DNA from: Janibacter cremeus
GTDB lineage: Bacteria > Actinomycetota > Actinomycetes > Actinomycetales > Dermatophilaceae
Assembly (NCBI RefSeq): GCF_029395675.1
Contig: NZ_CP115184.1
Location: 1,302,001-1,366,000, forward strand
Direction: 5' to 3'
Length of the DNA: 64,000 bases
The notes below the pieces were generated by a model that ran no database searches, was not told the DNA's origin, and saw only the letters and a list, made by a program, of their open reading frames with translations. Below, piece after piece: positions 58,743 through 64,000 of the stretch. Position 1 is the stretch's first letter; each line of letters opens with the position of its first letter. The translations under genes were made by a program, and so were the position numbers.

Positions 58743-59710
58743 AAGAGGGCCACCTTGTCGACCGGCGGGAAGATCTGGTCGAGCGCGGCCTCGTCCTCGG
58801 AGGTGGGTACCCAGCTGCTCGCCTGGGCGTTCTGCCGGACCTGCTCGGGCCGGGTCGCCCCGGCGATGACACTCGTGACGGTCGGTCGGGAGGCCAGCCA
58901 GGAGAAGGCCACCTCCAGCTCGGTCAGGCCCCGCTCGCGGGCGAAGTCGCCGAAGGCGCGCAGCTGGTCGAGGTCGGCGCTCTCGATGATCTCGGGGCGG
59001 GAGGCCAGTCGGCTGCCCTCGGGCGCGGTCCCCGAGGAGTACTTGCCGGTGAGCAGCCCCCGGGCGAGCGGGAAGTAGGGCAGCACGCCCAGCCCGTAGG
59101 CCTGCGCTGCCGGGGTCACCTCGAGCTCGGCGCGGCGATCGAGCAGGTTGTAGTGGCTCTGGCTGGAGATGAACCGTGAGCCGCCGCGGGCCCGGGCGAC
59201 GTGCTCGGCGTCGGCGATCTGCCAGATGGCGCGGTTGGAGTGGCCGATGTAGCGCACCTTGCCCGCACGCACGAGGTCGTCGAGGGCGTCGAGCGTCTCC
59301 TCGATCGGGGTCAGTGGGTCGGGGGTGTGGAACTGGTAGAGGTCGATGTGGTCGGTGCCGAGGCGACGCAGGGACGCCTCGACGGCGGTCATGATGTAGC
59401 GCCGCGCTCCGCGGGCGCCGAAGTCGGGGCCGTTGGCGCCACCCAGGTCCATGCCGAACTTGGTCGCGAGGACGACCTCGTCACGGCGGCCGCCCAGGGA
59501 CCTGCCGAGCATCGTCTCGGACAGGCCCGGCTCGGCGCCGTACGTGTCTGCCGTGTCGAAGAGGGTCACCCCGGCGTCGAGGGCGGCCTGCACGACGGCG
59601 TCGCTGCCCTCCTGGGTCTGGGTGGCGGCACCGCGACGACCGAGGTTGTTGCAGCCCAGACCGACGGCGGAGACGGTGAGGCCGGAGCGGCCGAGGCGGC
59701 GAAGTTCCAT
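58739..59710 (-). CDS. Aldo/keto reductase
   Basis: A 323-residue NADPH-dependent oxidoreductase with a TIM barrel. It has RRLGRSGLTVSAVGLGCNNL at the N-terminus, the catalytic Asp/Tyr region FDTADTYGAEPGLSE, the Lys in VLATKFGM, and HIDLYQFHTPDP. The C-terminal TSVIAGATRPEQV binds NADP. The substrate is unknown. TAGCCT ends 7 nt before its ATG, within the dinG 3' end. It sits between dinG and holA without a clear functional link. Confidence 0.9.
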   Translation of the reverse strand: MELRRLGRSGLTVSAVGLGCNNLGRRGAATQTQEGSDAVVQAALDAGVTLFDTADTYGAEPGLSETMLGRSLGGRRDEVVLATKFGMDLGGANGPDFGARGARRYIMTAVEASLRRLGTDHIDLYQFHTPDPLTPIEETLDALDDLVRAGKVRYIGHSNRAIWQIADAEHVARARGGSRFISSQSHYNLLDRRAELEVTPAAQAYGLGVLPYFPLARGLLTGKYSSGTAPEGSRLASRPEIIESADLDQLRAFGDFARERGLTELEVAFSWLASRPTVTSVIAGATRPEQVRQNAQASSWVPTSEDEAALDQIFPPVDKVALF

Positions 59711-59717
59711 GGGCGAC

Positions 59718-59723
59718 AGGCTA
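59718..59723 (-). promoter_or_regulatory. -10 element of the aldo/keto reductase gene (leaderless)
   Basis: TAGCCT on the minus strand, ending 7 nt before the ATG and overlapping the dinG stop codon. This suggests a promoter inside the dinG end. Confidence 0.5.
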
Positions 59724-61949
59724 TCCCCGGGTCGGGACAGCCAGCCCGAGCGTCGCGGCCCGGGCGGCCACCACGGACTCGTCCTTGGCCAGGGACGCCG
59801 CGAGCTCGTCGAGCGGCAGGCCGAGGTCGACGCCATCGCGCAGCTCGTCGTCGTCCTGCACCGACCACCCCTCGCCCTGAGTGACGGCCGTGCGCACCCC
59901 GTCCGCGGGGCCGGGGTCCGCGGCGACCGGCTGCCCGGTCATCCCCCGTTTCGCCGGGTCGGCCACGGCCTGCACCTCGGGTGCGATCTGGTCCAGCCGG
60001 CGCAGCGCGCCGAGGACGAGCTCGCGGTCGGTCGTCGGCCAGAAGGGCGGCAGCGAGCGCTGCAGGAAGCCGGCGTAGCGCGCCTTGATCATCCGGTTGT
60101 CGAGGAAGGCGACGACGCCACGGTCGTCACCCTTGCGGATGAGGCGTCCGGCGCCCTGCGCGAGCCGCAGGGCGGCATGCGTGGCCGAGACCGCCATGAA
60201 GCCGTTGCCACCGCGGCGGGCGATCTCCTGGGTGCGCGCGGACGACAGCGGGTCGTCGGGACGGGGGAAGGGGATGCGGTCGATGAGCACCAGCTGGCAG
60301 GCGCTGCCGGGCACGTCGACGCCCTGCCAGAGGGTGAGCGTGCCGAAGAGGATCGTCCTGGGGTCGCGGGCGAAGTTGCGCACCAGCGTGCCGATCATCT
60401 CCTCGCCCTGGCAGAGGACCGTGAACTCGCTGCCGAGGCGCTCGCGCATCGCCTCGCTCGCCTCCTTGGCGGCGCGCATGGAGGAGAAGAGGCCCAGGGT
60501 GCGCCCACCGGCCGCGCGCACGAGTGCCTCGATCTCGTCGAGGGTCTGCGTGGCCAGTCCGTCCCGGCCGGGGGCGGGGAGGTGCTCGGCGACGTAGGCG
60601 ATGCCCTGCTGGGCGTAGTCGAAGGGCGAACCCACGTCGAGTCCGGTCCACTCCGGCGCACCCGGGCCGCGCAGGCCCAGGGTGCCCGCGACCGCGTCGA
60701 AGGTGCCACCGAGCTCGAGCGTGGCCGAGGTGAGGATCACCGTGCGGTCGCGGACCGACTCGTCGTCGTCGGTGGCGCCCGTGCCGAAGATCCGCTCGCG
60801 CACGCGCATGGCCACGCTCATCGGCGCCACCCGCAGCACCGGTCCGCGGCGCGGGTCGCGACTGACCCAGATGACGTCGAGCTCGTGCTCCTGGAGCATC
60901 CGCACCGCGGTCTCGTGCAGCTCGTCGACCGCGGCGAGCGCGATCTGGCGGCTCCCGTCGACGCTCTCGCCCTTGGGCGGCTTCATCTCCGTGAGCAGGG
61001 TGCGGCCGACGTCACGGCACCGGCCGAGGATGCTCGCCAGGGAGTCGGGGATGCCGGCTGCGAGCCGTCCCTCGGGTGCCTGCTCCAGCACGGCCTCGAG
61101 GTCGCCGGCCAGGTCCTCGAGCTCGTCGTCGGACTCGGCGAACTTGCGCGCCCGCTTGGCAGCGGCCCGGATCGCCCCGGGGGTCAGCTCGTCGGTGACC
61201 GTGGAGGTGACCCGGTCGACGAGCTCGTGTGCCTCGTCGATAACCAGGACGTCGTGCTCGGGCAGCATCGGCCGGCCCTCGAAGGCGTCGATGGCCATGA
61301 AGGAGTGGTTCGTGACGACGACGTCGACCTCCTTCGCCGCCTCGCGGGAGCGCTCGACGAAGCACTCGGCGACCATCGGGCACTTCTGGCCGAGGCACTC
61401 CTGCGCGGAGACCGAGACCTGCCGCCAGGCCTTCTCGGAGACGCCGGGCACGAGCTCGTCACGGTCGCCGGACTCGGTCTCGGCCGCCCACTCGCGGACC
61501 CGCACGACCTCCTTGCCCAGTCGCCCGGCAGCGGCGTCGACCTCGCCGACGTCGAACATGCCCTCGTCCTCGTCGGGGAAGCCGCCCTCGACCTTGTGCT
61601 TGCACACGTAGTTGCGCCGGCCCTTGACGATCGCGTACGTCGGGCGGCGCTTGAGGTGACCCTCGAGCGAGTCGGCGAGCCGGGGCATGTCCCGGTCGAC
61701 GATCTGGGCCTGCAGCGCCAGGGTCGCGGTGGCGACGACCGCGGGCCGGCCGGTGCGCTGGGCGTGCTCGACGGCCGGCACGAGGTAGGCCAGGGACTTG
61801 CCCGTCCCGGTGCCGGCCTGGACGAGCAGGTGCTCCTCGGTGTCGATGGCGCGGGCGACCGCGGTCGCCATCTCGACCTGCCCCGGGCGGGTGGTGCCGC
61901 CCACTCCCCCGACGGCGGCGGCGAGCAACGACTCAACTGACGAGGACAC
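59721..61949 (-). CDS. dinG: DinG/XPD-type ATP-dependent DNA helicase
   Basis: A superfamily 2 iron-sulfur helicase. Walker A is QAGTGTGKS at residues 44-52. Cluster cysteines occur in RNYVCKHK and AQECLGQKCPMVAECF. The DEAH box is LVIDEAHELV, and C-terminal motifs include SSMRAAKEASEAM, TLTLWQGVDVPGS and GAGRLIRKGDDRGV. At 742 residues it is full length for the actinobacterial form. The GTG at 61949 is 6 nt after TAGGGT. No SOS box is found upstream, unlike E. coli dinG. Confidence 0.93.
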   Translation of the reverse strand: MSSSVESLLAAAVGGVGGTTRPGQVEMATAVARAIDTEEHLLVQAGTGTGKSLAYLVPAVEHAQRTGRPAVVATATLALQAQIVDRDMPRLADSLEGHLKRRPTYAIVKGRRNYVCKHKVEGGFPDEDEGMFDVGEVDAAAGRLGKEVVRVREWAAETESGDRDELVPGVSEKAWRQVSVSAQECLGQKCPMVAECFVERSREAAKEVDVVVTNHSFMAIDAFEGRPMLPEHDVLVIDEAHELVDRVTSTVTDELTPGAIRAAAKRARKFAESDDELEDLAGDLEAVLEQAPEGRLAAGIPDSLASILGRCRDVGRTLLTEMKPPKGESVDGSRQIALAAVDELHETAVRMLQEHELDVIWVSRDPRRGPVLRVAPMSVAMRVRERIFGTGATDDDESVRDRTVILTSATLELGGTFDAVAGTLGLRGPGAPEWTGLDVGSPFDYAQQGIAYVAEHLPAPGRDGLATQTLDEIEALVRAAGGRTLGLFSSMRAAKEASEAMRERLGSEFTVLCQGEEMIGTLVRNFARDPRTILFGTLTLWQGVDVPGSACQLVLIDRIPFPRPDDPLSSARTQEIARRGGNGFMAVSATHAALRLAQGAGRLIRKGDDRGVVAFLDNRMIKARYAGFLQRSLPPFWPTTDRELVLGALRRLDQIAPEVQAVADPAKRGMTGQPVAADPGPADGVRTAVTQGEGWSVQDDDELRDGVDLGLPLDELAASLAKDESVVAARAATLGLAVPTRG

Positions 61950-61955
61950 CGCCCC

Positions 61956-61961
61956 ACCCTA
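61956..61961 (-). promoter_or_regulatory. -10 element of dinG (leaderless)
   Basis: TAGGGT on the minus strand, ending 6 nt before the GTG start. Confidence 0.6.
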
Positions 61962-62040
61962 GGACGCCGCCGCGACAGCGCGCACGCGCCATCCACAACC
62001 CCGCGCACGACCCTTGGAGATGTCGACCAGTCCATCGAAA

Positions 62041-62060
62041 GGTTGATCCCGGAACCAACC
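62041..62060. promoter_or_regulatory. Inverted repeat upstream of the MMPL gene
   Basis: GGTTG-N10-CAACC, 34 bp upstream of the proposed -10. It could be a repressor site, but the arms are short and no regulator gene is adjacent. Confidence 0.25.
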
Positions 62061-62093
62061 TCCGGCGCGATGTGCCGGCACCCCCGCCACGGC

Positions 62094-62099
62094 TGGAAT
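62094..62099 (+). promoter_or_regulatory. Possible -10 element of the MMPL gene (leaderless)
   Basis: TGGAAT ending 7 nt before the ATG at 62107. The match is weak but the spacing fits. Confidence 0.35.
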
Positions 62100-62106
62100 C
62101 GATGGC

Positions 62107-64000
62107 ATGACAACCACCCTGCACCCGCACCGCCCCGACGCGACGCCACAGCGGCGCGGGGCGGGCCTCGCCCACCGGCTCACCAGCCGCCGCGGCGCGG
62201 CCCTCGTCCTCGTCCTCGCCCTCCTCGTCGTGGGGCCGGCCAGCACGCTCCTCGGCTCGAGCCAGGCTCCGCCCCGTGGCGACAGCTACCCCGCGAGCGC
62301 CGAGTCGGCGGTGGTGGCGCAGGAGCTGGAGGGCTTCCCCGACAGCGACGAGGCACCGGTCCTCCTCGTCGCGACGAAGGGGGGAGCTCCCCTCTCCCCG
62401 TCCGACCTGTCCGCCGTCGACGAGATGGCCTCGGGTCTGGACGCAGCAGGAGACCCGACGCCGGCGCGACCGTCCGAGGACGGCGAGGCGGCGGTGGTCA
62501 CATTGCCGATGCGGTCCCACGAGGCCTCGGACGCGACCGTGCGGATGGTCGAGGACCTCCGCGGCGAGGTCGCCGCGACCACCCCCGACGGGATGACCGT
62601 CGAGGTGACCGGCGGGCCCGCGTTCGGCGCCGACACCACGTCCTCCTTCGACGGAGCGAACGTCACGCTGCTCGCCGTGACCATCGGCGTCGTCGCCCTC
62701 CTGCTCCTGCTCACCTACCGCTCCCCTGTGCTCTGGCTCGTCCCGCTGACCGTCGTCGCCATCGCCGACCAGCTCGCCGGCACCGTCACCGCGGCCGTCG
62801 GTGACTGGAGCGGCCTGCCCTTCGATGCGGGGATCGTCTCGGTGCTCGTCTTCGGCGCCGGCACCAACTACGCCCTGCTGCTCATCTCCCGCTACCGCGA
62901 GGAGCTGCACTTCCACGAGGACCACCACGCCGCTCTCGCCTCGGCTTGGCGCGCCACCGTGCCCGCGATCCTCGCGAGCAACGTCACCGTCGTCCTCGCC
63001 CTGGGCACCCTGCTGCTTGCCTCGGTCCCCGGCACCCGCGGCCTCGGCCTCGCCTCGGCCATCGGCCTCGTCATCGCGCTGCCGGCCATCACGCTCGTCC
63101 TGCCGGCAGCCCTCGCGGTGGCGGGTCGCAAGGTCTTCTGGCCCTTCGTCCCGCGGCCGGGGCACTCCCCGGAGCACGACGGAATCTGGGCGAAGCTCGC
63201 CCGTCGCGTCGTCGCCCGCCCGGCCGCCCACCTCGTCGGCGGCCTCGCCCTGCTCGTCGTCCTCGCCTCCGGTCTCTCCGGGGCGAGCGTCGGCCTGGGC
63301 CAGGCGGACTCCTTCCGCACCTCCTCGGAGTCCGTCGACGGTCTCACCACCGTCGGTGAGCACTTCCCCGCCGGGGTGGCCGCCCCCTTCGTCGTCATGA
63401 CGGACAGCCCGAGCACGCTGGCGACCGTCGCCGCGCTCGAGGACGTCGACGGCGTGACCACGGCCGCCCCGGCCGGTGATGACGGGCAGGGACGCACCCG
63501 GATCACCGTCACCGGCGAGCCCGCACCCGGTTCCCCCGCCGGCCTCGACCTCGCAGCGGACCTGCGTGGGGTCGCCCACGACGTCCCGGGCGCCGACGCC
63601 CGGGTCGGTGGCGGGTCCGCGGAGCTGCTCGACGCCCGCTCCGCGGCGGAGAGCGACCTGAGGACGGTCGTCTCGCTCGTGCTGGTCGTCAGCCTCGTCG
63701 TGCTCGTGGTCCTGCTGCGCGCCGTCATCGGCCCGCTGGTGCTGCTCGCGCTCAACGCCCTCAGCGCACTGGCAGCGCTCGGCATGGGCGCGTGGCTCGA
63801 CGAGCACCTCCTGGGCCACCCGGCCCTGGACGTGCAGGTCCCGCTGATCGCCTTCCTCTTCCTCGTGGCCCTGGGGATCGACTACACGATCTTCCTCATG
63901 CACCGGGCCCGGTCGGAGGCAGCCGAGCACGGCACCCGCGAGGGCGTCTCCCGGGCGGTGGCCCGCACGGGCGCGGTGATCACGAGTGCGGGTGTCGTCC
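62107..64000 (+). CDS. MMPL-family transporter (partial, C-terminus beyond window)
   Basis: An RND-superfamily membrane transporter. One N-terminal helix (about residues 30-50) is followed by an extracytoplasmic domain, a bundle of helices from about 185 to 350 (VFGAGTNYALLLISRYREEL is the MMPL signature), a second extracytoplasmic domain from about 385, and a second helix set with FLVALGIDYTIFLMHRARSE. The substrate is unknown; relatives export lipids or drugs. The reading is open to the right edge (631 codons present). The ATG at 62107 is preceded at 7 nt by TGGAAT. Confidence 0.88.
   Translation, partial: MTTTLHPHRPDATPQRRGAGLAHRLTSRRGAALVLVLALLVVGPASTLLGSSQAPPRGDSYPASAESAVVAQELEGFPDSDEAPVLLVATKGGAPLSPSDLSAVDEMASGLDAAGDPTPARPSEDGEAAVVTLPMRSHEASDATVRMVEDLRGEVAATTPDGMTVEVTGGPAFGADTTSSFDGANVTLLAVTIGVVALLLLLTYRSPVLWLVPLTVVAIADQLAGTVTAAVGDWSGLPFDAGIVSVLVFGAGTNYALLLISRYREELHFHEDHHAALASAWRATVPAILASNVTVVLALGTLLLASVPGTRGLGLASAIGLVIALPAITLVLPAALAVAGRKVFWPFVPRPGHSPEHDGIWAKLARRVVARPAAHLVGGLALLVVLASGLSGASVGLGQADSFRTSSESVDGLTTVGEHFPAGVAAPFVVMTDSPSTLATVAALEDVDGVTTAAPAGDDGQGRTRITVTGEPAPGSPAGLDLAADLRGVAHDVPGADARVGGGSAELLDARSAAESDLRTVVSLVLVVSLVVLVVLLRAVIGPLVLLALNALSALAALGMGAWLDEHLLGHPALDVQVPLIAFLFLVALGIDYTIFLMHRARSEAAEHGTREGVSRAVARTGAVITSAGVV

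Noticed and set aside
61950..62106. SOS box upstream of dinG
   Set aside because: I searched for TCGAAC-N4-GTTCGA-like dyads and saw none in this interval.

Overview
The window is about 72% G+C by eye, uses GTG (and once TTG) starts freely, and carries actinobacterial marker families: a PucR-type FasR regulator, a mycothiol-linked Rv2466c-like thioredoxin-fold protein, DUF3145, DUF3097, an Rv0909-like protein and a TGAGAAT-type Zur box. Gene content and order fit Micrococcales, most likely a Janibacter-like member of the Intrasporangiaceae. That placement is inferred from protein families only. The region is chromosomal housekeeping DNA; I see no insertion sequence, prophage, plasmid origin or CRISPR array, and no gene-free stretch over 300 bases.

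Layout. 1-9.5 kb: a glycerophosphodiesterase (cut by the left edge) diverges from argG, followed by fasR and the fatty-acid cluster fabD-fabH-acpP-fabF-accD, then an FMN-type split-barrel protein. 9.5-18.8 kb: DUF3145, two tRNAs (CAT and Asn-GTT), a PAP2 membrane phosphatase, cysM, two 5'-truncated genes (an alpha/beta hydrolase and a LuxR-type regulator), and the replication genes dgt-dnaG. 18.9-28.4 kb: pyruvate carboxylase, dusB, a cation-efflux/sulfurtransferase pair preceded by a tiny coupled ORF, and glyS with a downstream hydrolase. 28.5-33 kb: a zinc operon znuA-znuC-znuB-zur under two Zur boxes, a sulfotransferase-like gene and a metallothionein-like protein. 33-41 kb: uppS-recO, an SOS-box-controlled alkB, leuA with a leucine leader peptide, asd and a betaine-type BCCT transporter. 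41-52 kb: the heat-shock/ribosome run hrcA-dnaJ-rsmE-(hypothetical)-phoH-ybeY-corC-era behind a CIRCE operator, DUF3097, fabG and hemW-TRIC. 52-64 kb: a tyrosine phosphatase, DUF4442, an Rv2466c-like/SRPBCC pair, lepA, a MazF-like gene, rpsT, holA, an aldo/keto reductase, dinG and an MMPL transporter running off the right edge.

Three genome-level signals run through the window. First, about twenty transcription units have a TAnnnT (or GAGAAT/GACAAT) -10 element ending only 6-8 nt before the start codon, so leaderless mRNAs look like the default for first genes, while internal genes use Shine-Dalgarno sites or 4-nt stop/start overlaps. Second, the octamer CGAAGGGG/CCCCTTCG is strongly over-represented, lies in both orientations inside genes, and is also paired as inverted repeats in terminator-like hairpins. 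Third, convergent gene ends have collected short direct repeats.

The most unusual protein-level observations are a FabD with a C-terminal biotinyl/lipoyl-like domain whose modifiable lysine is replaced by arginine, and a HemW whose first iron-sulfur cysteine is tryptophan.
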